Assembly: GCA_964495595.1 (NCBI GenBank)
Contig: CAZBWH010000019.1
Coordinates: 1-46,005 of the forward strand
Direction of reading: 5' to 3'
Length of the DNA: 46,005 nt
From: CALMFQ01 sp964495595
GTDB lineage: Bacteria > Pseudomonadota > Gammaproteobacteria > Burkholderiales > SCOH01
Shown here: in pieces, positions 6,858 through 15,566 of the stretch
Layout of the letters: each line of letters begins with the position of its first letter
Position numbering within the stretch: position 1 is the stretch's first letter
Program-made: the position numbers and the translations under genes
The notes under the pieces: generated by a model
Databases searched by the model: none
What the model was told of the DNA's origin: nothing
Seen by the model: the letters and a program-made list of their open reading frames with translations, nothing else

Positions 6858-8113
6858 TCATCCAGCCCGCTTGAATGGAATCACCACGGCACCGGCTTTC
6901 AGGCTATCCAGATAATCGGCCCATTGCTGCATCATGGCTTTGCGCTCTTTGATGAACTTGGTTCGGTTGTAGGCCGTGCCTAACGCATCTGGCACGGTAT
7001 GAGATAACTGATGCTCGATCACTTCCGGCTTATGGCCAAGCTCTTCGTGCAGGATGGTTCGCGCCATCGCCCGGAAGCCATGGCCGGTAATCTCGGTTTT
7101 GGTGTCATAGCCTAAGCGCCGTAACGCGGCGTTGATGGTGTTGCCGGACATGGTCTTGGCTGAGCCCGTGCCGGGGAACACATAGCGGCCGGCACCTGTC
7201 GGTGCATGTAGTTCTCGCAGCGTTTCAACAGCCTGTCGTGGCAACGGAACAAGATGGTCGTTTTTGGTTTTTGAAACGACATAGCGCCATTCCGCCCGAT
7301 CAAGATCAATATCGCTCCATTCGGCCTTGCGTAGCTCGCCCGGCCTAGCAAACAGCATCGGGGCCAGCTTCAACGCACACTGCACAATGAACGTGCCGTG
7401 AAACTCATCAAACGCCCGTAACATGCCCGCAACGCTTGCCGGGTCAGTAATCGATGGAAAGTTTTTGCCCTTGGCCGAAGGGATAGCCCCTACAAGTGGT
7501 TGCGCCGGATCGCTCTTTGCCTTGCCGCGGGCAATGGCATAGCGAAACATCCGGCTAATCTCGCTGCGAATCTTATTCGCTGTATATCTCACACCACGCC
7601 CATCAATACGCCGCAGCACGGCCAGCACTTCGGGGCTTCGATCTGGTCGATTGGGCGGGCACCGAGCCAGGGGAATACGTCATGCTCAAATCTGGATAGC
7701 GTTTTCTTGTTCTGCGCCTCGGCAATATTCGATTGCCGCCAATCCTTCCATTCGCGTGCGACTTCTTCAAACGAGCCAGCGGGCGGCAGGCCGTCCTGTG
7801 CTCGTTGCTCTTCGGCCTTCACCTGCTCCTGCTGCTCTTTTTTGGCTTTGCGCAAGTCGCTAGGGTCGGTTCCTGCCGCTACATGCTCCCGCGCTTCATC
7901 CGCCAGCTTGCGAACGGCACTCAGTCCAACCTTGGGATAAACACCGAGCGACAATGTTTTACGCTTGCCGTTGATGCTGTAGTCCAGTCTCCACCAGCGG
8001 GAATCATCAGGGTTGACCAGCAGGTATAGCCCGTCGCCATCGCGCAGGCGCGTTGGCTTGTCTTTTGGCTTGGTGTTGCGGATGGTCACATCTGACAGTA
8101 AGTGGCGGGCCAT
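6858..8113 (-). pseudogene. P4-type tyrosine integrase, frameshifted
   Basis: A site-specific tyrosine recombinase of the P4/CP4 integrase family, split into two frames. The N-terminal part begins at the ATG 8113 (MARHLLSDVTIRNTKPKDK, then DGDGLYLLV and WRLDYSINGKRKTLSLGVYP, the DUF4102 arm-binding domain). It runs to about 7630, where the frame changes. The C-terminal part keeps every catalytic element: Arg in ARPGELRKAEW, HGFRAMAR, SHTV and the Tyr in GTAYNRTKF or the later WADYLDSL. Restoring one G (minus strand) near 7635 rejoins the frames as EAPEVLAVLRRIDG, so this is a single-base deletion or a sequencing error. It is adjacent to tRNA-Leu, the typical target of this family. Confidence 0.88.
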
Positions 8114-8114
8114 A

Positions 8115-8173
8115 TGCAGTAACTTTCCCGATGCAGTAAGTAAAAAACAGCAGTTACTGCAAAAGTTACTGCA
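8115..8173. repeat. Four 9-bp repeats at the integrase promoter
   Basis: TGCAGTAAC (8115-8123) and TGCAGTAAG (8132-8140) face two copies of GTTACTGCA (8153-8161 and 8165-8173), so two direct repeats confront two inverted ones within 59 bp. They lie just upstream of the integrase ATG and between it and the tRNA 3' end. That is where integrase arm-type sites or excisionase/regulator sites are found. Confidence 0.65.
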
Positions 8174-8217
8174 CAAAACGTGGGATGGCAAGCGATGGAA
8201 TGAGACGCTATGAGCGG

Positions 8218-8254
8218 AAAAAAACCCGCAAATCATTGAAATTAAGCGGGTTTT
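8218..8254 (-). terminator. Rho-independent terminator downstream of tRNA-Leu
   Basis: Perfect 9-bp arms (8246-8254 and 8221-8229) form a stem AAAACCCGC/GCGGGTTTT with a 16-base A/T-rich loop. On the minus strand the stem leads into an uninterrupted T run ending at 8218. It begins about 33 bases beyond the tRNA 3' end and before the integrase start. Confidence 0.75.
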
Positions 8255-8286
8255 GATATGTCTTGCTACGTCTTGAAACAGTGATA

Positions 8287-8371
8287 TGGTGCCCAGGAAG
8301 AGACTCGAACTCTTACACCTCGCGGCGCTGGAACCTAAATCCAGTGCGTCTACCAATTCCGCCACCTGGGC
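8287..8371 (-). tRNA. tRNA-Leu (anticodon UAG)
   Basis: An 85-nucleotide class II tRNA with encoded CCA. The acceptor stem is GCCCAGG/CCTGGGC with discriminator A, the D-arm has GGCGGAATTGGTAGAC, and the anticodon stem CTGGA/TCCAG closes the loop TTTAGGT, which gives anticodon TAG. A long variable arm and a GTTCGAG T-loop complete the leucine type. It has its own promoter (8418-8446) and terminator (8218-8254). The flanking integrase remnant implies that its 3' end served as an integration site. Confidence 0.96.
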
Positions 8372-8417
8372 CGTGATCCGGTCGATATGATCAATCGGCC
8401 GGTTTAGAGCAGCGCGG

Positions 8418-8446
8418 ATTGTAAACTGAAGCGCCACATCGGGCAA
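8418..8446 (-). promoter_or_regulatory. Putative promoter of tRNA-Leu
   Basis: On the minus strand TTGCCC (8446-8441) and TACAAT (8423-8418) are 17 bases apart. The expected transcription start, near 8411, gives a 40-base leader before the tRNA 5' end. Confidence 0.55.
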
Positions 8447-8470
8447 ATGGCTTGGTCAGCAAGCCTCATG

Positions 8471-9196
8471 TCAGCGTACTACCTTGAACAGCAAATCCCA
8501 GACGCCATGACCCAGATTAAGCCCTCGCTGCTCAAACTTGGTCAGTGGCCTGAATACCGGGCGCTCGGCGAAACCGTGTGCGGTATTACGCAATTGCGGA
8601 TGCTGTGACAAAACGACAAGCATTTGCTGCGCGTATTCCTCCCAGTCGGTTGCGAGGTGCAGATAGGCGTCGTGTTTCATTCGCGAAACGATCTTGTCGA
8701 TAAATAATGGCTGAACGAGCCGGCGCTTGTGGTGGCGCTTCTTTGGCCACGGGTCTGGAAAGTAGAGATGGAATCCGTCCAGTGATTGCGGTGGCAGCAT
8801 ATGATCGACCACTTCCACTGCATCATGACGGATGATTCGCAGGTTGGTAAGGCCACGTTCGTCGATCAACTTCAGCAAGTTGCCCACGCCGGGTCCGTGC
8901 ACCTCCACCCCCAAAAAATCGGTATCGGGGCGTCGCGCGGCGATCTCGGCAGTGGCAGTCCCCATGCCAAAACCGATTTCAAGCACTTTGGGTACCTGTC
9001 GGCCAAAAAGTGAATGCAAATCCAGCGGTACGGGTTGGTAGTCGATCCCCCATTGCGGCATGCCTTCATCGATCGATCGCAACTGTGCCTCAGAGAGATG
9101 TCCCTGCCGCAAAACGAAACTGCGAATCGGTCGTTGGGTGGGGTCTTCCGGATTGGTGTACACCGATCCAATTACCGGTTTTCGTTGATCTGTCAC
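8471..9196 (-). CDS. trmB: tRNA (guanine-N7-)-methyltransferase
   Basis: TrmB transfers a methyl group from S-adenosylmethionine to N7 of G46 in the tRNA variable loop. The 241 residues contain the SAM-binding motif LEIGFGMGTATAEIA (about 72-86), the acidic GVEVHGPG loop, and the TrmB signature FPDPWPKKRHHKRRL with its tRNA-binding Lys/Arg cluster. The ATG overlaps the thiG stop by four bases. It is the last protein gene of the gmk-rpoZ-spoT-thiS-thiG-trmB run, with the tRNA-Leu gene downstream. Length and motifs are intact. Confidence 0.96.
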   Translation of the reverse strand: MTDQRKPVIGSVYTNPEDPTQRPIRSFVLRQGHLSEAQLRSIDEGMPQWGIDYQPVPLDLHSLFGRQVPKVLEIGFGMGTATAEIAARRPDTDFLGVEVHGPGVGNLLKLIDERGLTNLRIIRHDAVEVVDHMLPPQSLDGFHLYFPDPWPKKRHHKRRLVQPLFIDKIVSRMKHDAYLHLATDWEEYAQQMLVVLSQHPQLRNTAHGFAERPVFRPLTKFEQRGLNLGHGVWDLLFKVVR

Positions 9197-9987
9197 TTGC
9201 CGATCAATCCTGTCATGGGTGAACTCGGGTCAGCGCTATATAGCTTGCGGGGCATCCGCCCGGCCAGAAAAGCCTCCCGGCCTGCTTCGACAGCTTTTTT
9301 CATTGCGCCAGCCATGAGCACCGGGTCTTTGGCGTGGGCAATCGCGGTATTCATCAGTACGCCATCACACCCCAGCTCCATGGCAATGGCTGCATCGGAG
9401 GCGGTTCCGACACCAGCATCGACCAATACCGGGACATGGCTCTGCTCGATGATCAAGCGCAGGTTCCAGGGGTTGAGAATGCCCATGCCGGAACCAATCA
9501 GGGAGGCCAGAGGCATGATGGCACAACACCCCAGGTCTTGCAGTTGCCGGGCCACAATCGGATCGTCGGAGGTATAGACCATTACGTCAAAACCATCTTT
9601 CACCAGGACTTCTGCAGCCTTGAGTGTCTCGATCACGTTGGGAAACAGGGTTGTTGGGTCGCCCAACACCTCAAGCTTGACCAGCCGGTGCCCATCAAGC
9701 AGTTCACGTGCCAATCGCAATGTCCGCACGGCATCGTCGGCGGTGTAACATCCGGCGGTATTCGGTAGCAGGGTAAACCGGTTCGGCGGAATGGCTTCCA
9801 GAAGATTAGGCTGATCGGGATCCTGGCCGATGTTGACTCGGCGGATGGCCAAGGTAACGATGTCTGCCCCGCTGGCATCAATCGCACAGCGGGTTTCAGC
9901 AAAATCCCGATACTTGCCGGTGCCAACCAGCAGCCGGGATGCATAGGGTTTGCCAGCGATGGTAAGTTGGTCCATGAATAAAGTCAT
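9193..9987 (-). CDS. thiG: Thiazole synthase ThiG
   Basis: ThiG builds the thiazole phosphate of thiamine from deoxyxylulose 5-phosphate, dehydroglycine and the ThiS thiocarboxylate. The 264-residue TIM-barrel shows LLVGTGKYRDF near the N-terminus, NTAGCYTADDAVRTLRLARE, the KLEVLGD segment with the Schiff-base lysine, and phosphate-binding glycine loops VDAGVGTASDAAIAMELG and GVLMNTAIAHA. The start is ATG 9987; a second ATG four codons later (MDQLTIAG) is also possible. It follows thiS by 17 bases and overlaps trmB by four. No TPP riboswitch is visible upstream of the thiS-thiG pair. Confidence 0.96.
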   Translation of the reverse strand: MTLFMDQLTIAGKPYASRLLVGTGKYRDFAETRCAIDASGADIVTLAIRRVNIGQDPDQPNLLEAIPPNRFTLLPNTAGCYTADDAVRTLRLARELLDGHRLVKLEVLGDPTTLFPNVIETLKAAEVLVKDGFDVMVYTSDDPIVARQLQDLGCCAIMPLASLIGSGMGILNPWNLRLIIEQSHVPVLVDAGVGTASDAAIAMELGCDGVLMNTAIAHAKDPVLMAGAMKKAVEAGREAFLAGRMPRKLYSADPSSPMTGLIGK

Positions 9988-10004
9988 TTCTTTGAGATAG
10001 AAAG

Positions 10005-10205
10005 TCAGCCGCCGCCTACGGCGACGACGATTTCCAGCCGGTCATTGTCTTGCAGGATAACCGCGGAAAATTCGCTGCGGGGGATGATATTCCCATTCAG
10101 CTCGATGGCAAGACGCTTGCCGCTCAGATCGAGTTCTGCTAGCAATTGATCCACCCGCAGGGGTTGGCTGAATTGCTGGGGCTGGCCATTAATGATGAGA
10201 ATCAC
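10005..10205 (-). CDS. thiS: Sulfur carrier protein ThiS
   Basis: A 66-residue ubiquitin-fold sulfur carrier. It ends in the required Gly-Gly tail (VVAVGGG; the last residues form the site of adenylation and thiocarboxylation). LSGKRLAIELNGNIIPRSEF and LQDNDRLEIV match the family. It sits directly before thiG, its partner in thiazole formation, and 51 bases after spoT on the same strand. The activating enzyme ThiF and the oxidase ThiO are not in this window. Confidence 0.94.
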   Translation of the reverse strand: MILIINGQPQQFSQPLRVDQLLAELDLSGKRLAIELNGNIIPRSEFSAVILQDNDRLEIVVAVGGG

Positions 10206-10256
10206 GACAGGTGACAGTCAAATTAGGCGATTCTACCACGACAGCCAGACAGCGAA

Positions 10257-12470
10257 TCAGGTCGGACTTCCCCGCATGCGGTTGATCCTGACTGCTACCG
10301 GTAACTGGCGCAAGGCTCTAATGACCTTGGCCAGATGCGCACGATGCTCTACTTGCAAGGTGAAGTTGATGGTGGTGTAAGCTGTTTGTTCCGGCTCATC
10401 GTCCATATGCACGTTCTGGATATTGGCGCCTTCATCAGCAATCGCTGCAGCGATCTGCGCCAATGCGCCTCTTTCATGCACAGCCAGCACCCTGACATTG
10501 ACGTCGAACAGGCGCTGAACGGTCTGATCCCATTGCACGTCCAGCAGCTTTTCCGGGTCGATGCGGCTCTTGCGCAGCATTGGGCAATCATTCGTATGAA
10601 CGATCAAACCCTGCCCCTTTTTGATAAGACCGATAATGGGATCACCGGGAATCGGGCTACAGCACGGAGCAAACTGAACGGCCATGCCCTCGGTGCCATG
10701 AATAGTGATTGGGTCTGGCCGGTGTGGCACATCCGACGACACACTACCTGGAGCCAGCAGCCGCTTGGCCACCACCACCGGCAAACGCTTGCCTAGTCCG
10801 ATGTCAGACAATACTTCCTGCCGGGTTCGCTCGCCAGCTTCCTCACGCAAGAAACGCTCCCAGAGCGCTTCGTCCACTGGCTCGGTCAGCTTCAATGCAG
10901 CCAGAGACTGGTTGAGCAAACGTTCGCCAAGCGCGACCGACTCTTCGTAACGCATGGTCTTGAGAAAATGCCGGATGTGAGAACGCGCCTTGCCGGTTGC
11001 GACAAAGTGCAGCCAGTTAGGGTTGGGTTTTGATGTACTGGCAGTGATGATTTCGACCCGGTCACCATTGCGCAATACGGTTCGCAAGGGCATCAACTCG
11101 TAGTTGATCTTGGCGGCAATACAACGATTGCCAATGTCGGTATGGACTGCATAGGCAAAATCAACCGCCGTCGCCCCTTGCGGCAAAGAGAGTATCTTAC
11201 CTTTCGGGGTGAATACGTAAACCTCATCTGGAAACAGGTCAACCTTGATATGTTCGAGAAACTCGATCGAATCGCCGCTTTGGGACTGGATTTCCAGCAG
11301 GCTCTTGAGCCACAGATGGGTACGCTGCTGCACCTCGTTGATGCTGACGTTGCCTGATTTGTAAATCCAGTGTGACGCCACGCCTGATTCGGCAACCTTG
11401 TGCATTTCCTGCGTGCGGATCTGGATCTCGACCGGAGTACCGTATGGTCCGAACAGTGTGGTATGAACCGACTGATACCCATTGCCCTTCGGAATGGCAA
11501 TGTAGTCCTTGAACTTTCCAGGAATGGGTTTGTAAAGTCCATGGAGCGCGCCAAGCGTGAGATAGCAATGTGGCACGTCTTTGACGATCACCCTGAATCC
11601 ATAAATATCAAACACCTGAGAAAAGGTCAGGTGCTTTTCCTGCATTTTTTTGTAAATACTGTAGAGATGCTTTTCCCGCCCGTTCACAAACGCATCAATC
11701 CCTGATTCAGCCAGCTTGTGCCGAATGGCTTCCAGGATTTTGCTCACCACTTCACGACGATTACCCCTGGCGGATTTCAGCGCCTTGGCCAGCACTAGAT
11801 AGCGATGGGGGTGTACATACCGGAAGCTGAGATCCTCAAGTTCCTGATAGACGCTGTTCAATCCGATCCGGTTGGCAATCGGCGCGTAGATATCCATGGT
11901 TTCACGGGCGATACGCTTCTGCTTGTCGGCATTCATCGACTCAAGCGTACGCATGTTGTGCAACCGGTCAGCCAGCTTGACCAGAATGACGCGAATGTCC
12001 CGTGCCATCGCCAGCAGCATCTTGCGAAAATTTTCTGCCTGGGCATCTTCCTTGGTCTGGAACTCAAGCCGCTCCAACTTGGACAATCCGTCGACCAGGT
12101 CTGCAACGGGCTTGCCGAACTGGTCAGCGATCTCCAGCTTGGAAACGGCAGTATCCTCCATGACATCATGCAGCAGCGCTGCAATCAGCGCCTGATGGTC
12201 GAGATACCAGTCTGCCAAGATCGACGCGACAGCAACCGGATGGGTGATGTAAGGATCTCCGCTCTTGCGGAATTGGCCACTATGCGCCTTCTCCCCGAAC
12301 CGGTAGGCAGCTTCCAGCAGCTCAACTTCGTCGGGTTCAAGATAGGTGGCCACCTTGTCAAGCAACTGGCTTGCCTGAGGCAACTGAGGAGGCAATAAAG
12401 GAGTGGAACCCGCCTGGAAAGGCGAGGCCGGGGTCGCAGGCGTCTCGCCAGGCACCGGGAGATCAGCCAT
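10257..12470 (-). CDS. spoT: Bifunctional (p)ppGpp synthetase/hydrolase SpoT
   Basis: A Rel/Spo homologue that makes and degrades the alarmone (p)ppGpp. From the ATG 12470 it has 737 residues; a TTG at 12536 would add 22 unconserved residues, and neither start has a clear ribosome-binding site. The hydrolase domain is intact, with ALLHDVMEDT (HD motif) and KLADRLHNMRTL. The synthetase domain has YSIYKKMQEK, FDIYGFRVIV and GYQSVHTTLFGP, with FKD (GKFKDYIAIPK), as in bifunctional enzymes rather than RelA. TGS (VYVFTPKGKILSLPQGATAVDF split by the window) and C-terminal ACT (VRVLAVHERGALAQIAAAI) domains follow. It lies in the conserved gmk-rpoZ-spoT order. Confidence 0.95.
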   Translation of the reverse strand: MADLPVPGETPATPASPFQAGSTPLLPPQLPQASQLLDKVATYLEPDEVELLEAAYRFGEKAHSGQFRKSGDPYITHPVAVASILADWYLDHQALIAALLHDVMEDTAVSKLEIADQFGKPVADLVDGLSKLERLEFQTKEDAQAENFRKMLLAMARDIRVILVKLADRLHNMRTLESMNADKQKRIARETMDIYAPIANRIGLNSVYQELEDLSFRYVHPHRYLVLAKALKSARGNRREVVSKILEAIRHKLAESGIDAFVNGREKHLYSIYKKMQEKHLTFSQVFDIYGFRVIVKDVPHCYLTLGALHGLYKPIPGKFKDYIAIPKGNGYQSVHTTLFGPYGTPVEIQIRTQEMHKVAESGVASHWIYKSGNVSINEVQQRTHLWLKSLLEIQSQSGDSIEFLEHIKVDLFPDEVYVFTPKGKILSLPQGATAVDFAYAVHTDIGNRCIAAKINYELMPLRTVLRNGDRVEIITASTSKPNPNWLHFVATGKARSHIRHFLKTMRYEESVALGERLLNQSLAALKLTEPVDEALWERFLREEAGERTRQEVLSDIGLGKRLPVVVAKRLLAPGSVSSDVPHRPDPITIHGTEGMAVQFAPCCSPIPGDPIIGLIKKGQGLIVHTNDCPMLRKSRIDPEKLLDVQWDQTVQRLFDVNVRVLAVHERGALAQIAAAIADEGANIQNVHMDDEPEQTAYTTINFTLQVEHRAHLAKVIRALRQLPVAVRINRMRGSPT

Positions 12471-12541
12471 GGCTAAAGTTGGGCCGCACACGGAAGGGGC
12501 ATTGTGCCGGGCATCGCGGGCACCCGGCTCAATCAATACAA

Positions 12542-12748
12542 TCAGGCTTGGCCACGATTGAGGATTTCAGTACCAACGTGACCCTCGGCAATTTCCCGTA
12601 ACGCCAGCACAGTGAATTTGTCCTTGCCCGGATCGACAAACGGAGTCGCTCCGTTAGCCAGTTGGCGGGCACGGAATGTGGCGGCCAGCGTCAGGTCAAA
12701 GCGGTTATTGATCTGTTTCAGACAATCTTCGACAGTAATACGTGCCAT
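12542..12748 (-). CDS. rpoZ: RNA polymerase omega subunit
   Basis: The 68-residue omega subunit assists folding and assembly of beta-prime and forms part of a ppGpp-binding site on RNA polymerase. MARITVEDCLKQINNRFDL is the canonical N-terminus, followed by ATFRARQLANGA and KFTVLALREIAEG. It lies 69 bases after gmk and ends six bases before the alternative TTG start of spoT, the standard gmk-rpoZ-spoT arrangement. It is slightly shorter than E. coli omega, which is usual in betaproteobacteria. Confidence 0.96.
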   Translation of the reverse strand: MARITVEDCLKQINNRFDLTLAATFRARQLANGATPFVDPGKDKFTVLALREIAEGHVGTEILNRGQA

Positions 12749-12817
12749 GATTTGGGTTCCTAAGAGATAAATGGTGGTCAGGGGTCGCCTCCGCCAAGGG
12801 GAGGCAAATCAGGTTGC

Positions 12818-13435
12818 TCAGAGGCCCTTGAGAGCGACGATCAAGTCATGATGCCGTTGTGACTGGGGTGCGATCATCAGCCGCTGGCTACGCACGATGC
12901 TGATCAGATCGCGCACGGCCTCGTCGATCAGCTCATTGACGATGACAAAATCAAAGGCATCAACATGGCTGATCTCTTCGCGGGCAGAAGCCATTCTGCA
13001 AGCAATGGACGCATCGCTGTCCTTTGCCCGGTTGCGCAACCGTTGTTCCAGCACATCCAGCGCCGGAGGCAGGATGAAAATGCCGACCGCCTGGGGAAAC
13101 AGGCGGCGCACCTGCTCGGCGCCCTGCCAGTCGATTTCCAGAAGTATGTCGTGGCCGGCTTCAAGCTGCTGGCGAATCCAGTGCTGTGACGTGCCGTAAA
13201 AATTGCCATACACTTCGGCACTTTCCAGAAACTCCCCGCGCTGCAACATTTCGAGAAAGACCTCGCGCGAGACAAAATGGTAGTGCTTGCCATCCTGTTC
13301 GCCCTCTCGCGGCGCACGAGTAGTGTGGGAAACCGACAGACGGACTCTTGGGTCTGCAGCCAACAAGGCAGCGACCAGTGTTGTCTTGCCAGCGCCGGAT
13401 GGCGCGGTGACGATGAAAATGTTCCCTTGTTGCAT
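12818..13435 (-). CDS. gmk: Guanylate kinase
   Basis: Guanylate kinase phosphorylates GMP or dGMP to the diphosphate with ATP. The 205 residues include the P-loop APSGAGKTTLVAAL (about 11-24), the GMP-binding SVSHTTRAPREGEQDGKHY segment, GNFYGTS and the DIDWQGA-type motif LLEIDWQGAEQVRR. The ATG at 13435 gives the normal N-terminus MQQGNIFIVTAPSG. It is first in the gmk-rpoZ-spoT-thiS-thiG-trmB run and divergent from the glutathione transferase gene, with 168 bases between the starts. Confidence 0.97.
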   Translation of the reverse strand: MQQGNIFIVTAPSGAGKTTLVAALLAADPRVRLSVSHTTRAPREGEQDGKHYHFVSREVFLEMLQRGEFLESAEVYGNFYGTSQHWIRQQLEAGHDILLEIDWQGAEQVRRLFPQAVGIFILPPALDVLEQRLRNRAKDSDASIACRMASAREEISHVDAFDFVIVNELIDEAVRDLISIVRSQRLMIAPQSQRHHDLIVALKGL

Positions 13436-13603
13436 GGATCAGGCGCTTTCTGCTGGAGAGACAAACTGACCGTCAAGGTTACCATATTCAGACAAGTTTA
13501 TTAATGGCAGCATCAGCCTGCGTATTGCGGGCAGCAGTTGAATTGCCTCGCCCGCCATCAATGTAGGCTAAACTGCAGACAGCCCAACAAACGACCCAGC
13601 ACC

Positions 13604-14212
13604 ATGCAACTGATTGCCTCACTGACCTCACCGTTCGCACGCAAGATTCGCGTCCTGCTGCATGAAAAGGCCATCCCCTGCGACCTCGTGATTGACATCC
13701 CGTGGAATGCAGACACCCGGGTACCGCAATTCAACCCGTTGGGCAAAGTGCCGGTACTTGTTACAGATGCCGGTCAGTCAATCTATGACTCGGCTGTCAT
13801 TGCAGAATATATCGACAGCGTACTGACCGAGCCGCAGTTTCTGCCAGCAGATCGCCTCCGGGCAATTGAGGTCAAGGTAAACGAAGCGCTGGCGGACGGC
13901 ATCACCGACGCAGCCGTTACCATCTTTGTCGAACGCAAACGGGCGCCAGAACGGCAGGACGGCGACTGGATCGACCGCCAGATCGGCAAAATCAACCATG
14001 GATTGGCCGCGCTGGAACGCAGACTGGCCGAGAAATCCTATCTGGCCGGCGACCAGCCAACCCTCGCAGACATCGCTGCGGCATGTTCGCTGGGATATCT
14101 GGATTTCCGGTTTCCCGACATTGACTGGAGAACCGAACACGCCTCGATCGTACCGTGGGCAGAACAGCTATTCAGACGCCCGTCTTTCGTTCATACCCGA
14201 CCACCGGCCTGA
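13604..14212 (+). CDS. Glutathione S-transferase family protein
   Basis: A 202-residue cytosolic glutathione transferase-like protein. The thioredoxin-fold N-domain starts at MQLIASLTSPFARKIRVLLHEK, where the SPFARK loop carries the residue that would activate glutathione, followed by FNPLGKVPVLV and the gamma-glutamyl-binding YDSAVIAEYID (SNAIL-like) motif. The all-helical C-domain has DQPTLADIAAACSLGYLDFR, the N-capping motif of this fold. The ATG at 13604 is chosen because the fold begins there; the reading frame extends upstream without coding character. GGDEF cyclase follows 18 bases later. The substrate is unknown. Confidence 0.9.
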   Translation: MQLIASLTSPFARKIRVLLHEKAIPCDLVIDIPWNADTRVPQFNPLGKVPVLVTDAGQSIYDSAVIAEYIDSVLTEPQFLPADRLRAIEVKVNEALADGITDAAVTIFVERKRAPERQDGDWIDRQIGKINHGLAALERRLAEKSYLAGDQPTLADIAAACSLGYLDFRFPDIDWRTEHASIVPWAEQLFRRPSFVHTRPPA

Positions 14213-14230
14213 ACGGCTTGCCCTGCCATC

Positions 14231-15511
14231 ATGCAGAAGCCGGGCTGCACGACCGATCCCACTTGCGAATCCGACCGCAGATTGCTGGCGCTTGAAAGTG
14301 CAGCTATCGCGCTTGCCAGCCACCCGTCCCGGCTGCTGTCGTTTCCTCCATTACTCGAGACACAATTCGAATCCGACAGCACTGCGGCCAGACTGGGGCG
14401 CTTGCGCCTGCTGGGGCTGATTGCCTTGCTGCTGCTCAACCTGTTCAATCTGACTGATCCGATGATGCTGCCCGACATCGCTGCGCACGCCATGCGGGTT
14501 CGCCTGGGGATTGTCACACCGATCATGGCGCTGGTGGTGGCAAGCATGTCCTTGCGTCCGCTGACACCCTGGCGAGAATGGCTGACTGCATGTCTGGTAT
14601 TGCTTGCAGGTGGTAGTCTGATTCATCTGTTCACCCTCAGCCAGCACGCCAACGCATTGCAATATCACACTGGCGTGATCCTGATCGTAATGTTCAGCTG
14701 CATCGTATTGCGGCAGCGCTTCTGGTTCGCTCTAGGCACAAACCTGATTCTGCTGATCGCATACGGCTACGCAATAGTAGCGCTACCCGCCATGCCACCG
14801 GAGGTCAAGCTGAACAGCATCATGGTGCTTTTCTCAGCCGTCTGCATCAGCCTGATGGCAAACTACCAGTTGGAATTCGACTTGCGCCGCACCTATTTAC
14901 AAACCCTGCTGCAGCGAATCGAAACTATCCGCATGGGGTTTGCACGTGACGAACTGGCGCGACAGGCCCAGTCAGATGAACTGACCGGGCTGGCCAATCG
15001 ACGCTCGTTCGATGGCACGTTGCAAACCGACTGGTTGCGCGCCCAGCGCAACCGGGAACCGATTGCGTTACTTTACCTGGATGTCGATTATTTCAAGCCA
15101 TACAACGATCATTACGGACATCAGGCGGGAGATGCATGCCTCAAGCAGGTAGCAGGCATCATGCAGCAATCAGTGCAGCGCGCAACGGACCTGTGCGCCC
15201 GCTATGGTGGCGAAGAGTTTGTCATACTGTTGCCGCAAACCGGCATGGCCAATGCGCTGGCCATTGCAGAACGGCTGCGCGCCAGTATTGAATCAGCTCG
15301 AATTCCACATGCGCACTCTGCAGCTGCCCAATGGGTAACGATCAGCTGCGGAGTCGCCAGCATGACCCCCCGGCAGGATCAGGCTCCGGCATTTCTGGTT
15401 GAAGCGGCTGACAAGGCACTGTACGTTGCCAAACAGTCGGGGCGAAACAGGATCAGCGGCTACAGTCGGCCGACCGGCCTGCCTCCTGGCCCGGCCAACC
15501 TGACGCACTGA
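14231..15511 (+). CDS. Membrane-bound GGDEF diguanylate cyclase
   Basis: A 426-residue diguanylate cyclase that should make cyclic di-GMP from two GTP. Residues 1-55 are cytoplasmic, then about six transmembrane helices span roughly 57-210 without a recognised sensor motif. A short linker helix leads to the GGDEF domain (about 250-405) with DELTGLANRRSFD, LLYLDVDYFKPYNDHYGHQAGD and the active site GGEEF at 326-330. An RxxD inhibitory site (RATD, 317-320) lies five residues before it, so product inhibition is expected. It follows the glutathione transferase by 18 bases. No EAL domain is present. Confidence 0.93.
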   Translation: MQKPGCTTDPTCESDRRLLALESAAIALASHPSRLLSFPPLLETQFESDSTAARLGRLRLLGLIALLLLNLFNLTDPMMLPDIAAHAMRVRLGIVTPIMALVVASMSLRPLTPWREWLTACLVLLAGGSLIHLFTLSQHANALQYHTGVILIVMFSCIVLRQRFWFALGTNLILLIAYGYAIVALPAMPPEVKLNSIMVLFSAVCISLMANYQLEFDLRRTYLQTLLQRIETIRMGFARDELARQAQSDELTGLANRRSFDGTLQTDWLRAQRNREPIALLYLDVDYFKPYNDHYGHQAGDACLKQVAGIMQQSVQRATDLCARYGGEEFVILLPQTGMANALAIAERLRASIESARIPHAHSAAAQWVTISCGVASMTPRQDQAPAFLVEAADKALYVAKQSGRNRISGYSRPTGLPPGPANLTH

Positions 15512-15566
15512 GCACACAGACTACCCGACACCCCACCCCGGCAGTCAATCCGAATGTTGCCAACAC

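Noticed and set aside
8115..8173. CRISPR-like array near the integrase
   Set aside because: Units are only 9 bp, occur in both orientations and have uneven short spacing; this fits protein-binding sites, not a CRISPR array.
7589..8446. Integrase start upstream of 8113 in the same frame
   Set aside because: The extension would read through the tRNA-Leu gene and the repeat cluster; the family N-terminus begins at MARHLLSDV.
10206..10256. TPP riboswitch before thiS
   Set aside because: Only 51 bases separate spoT and thiS, too short for the aptamer, and no conserved CTGAGA core is seen there.
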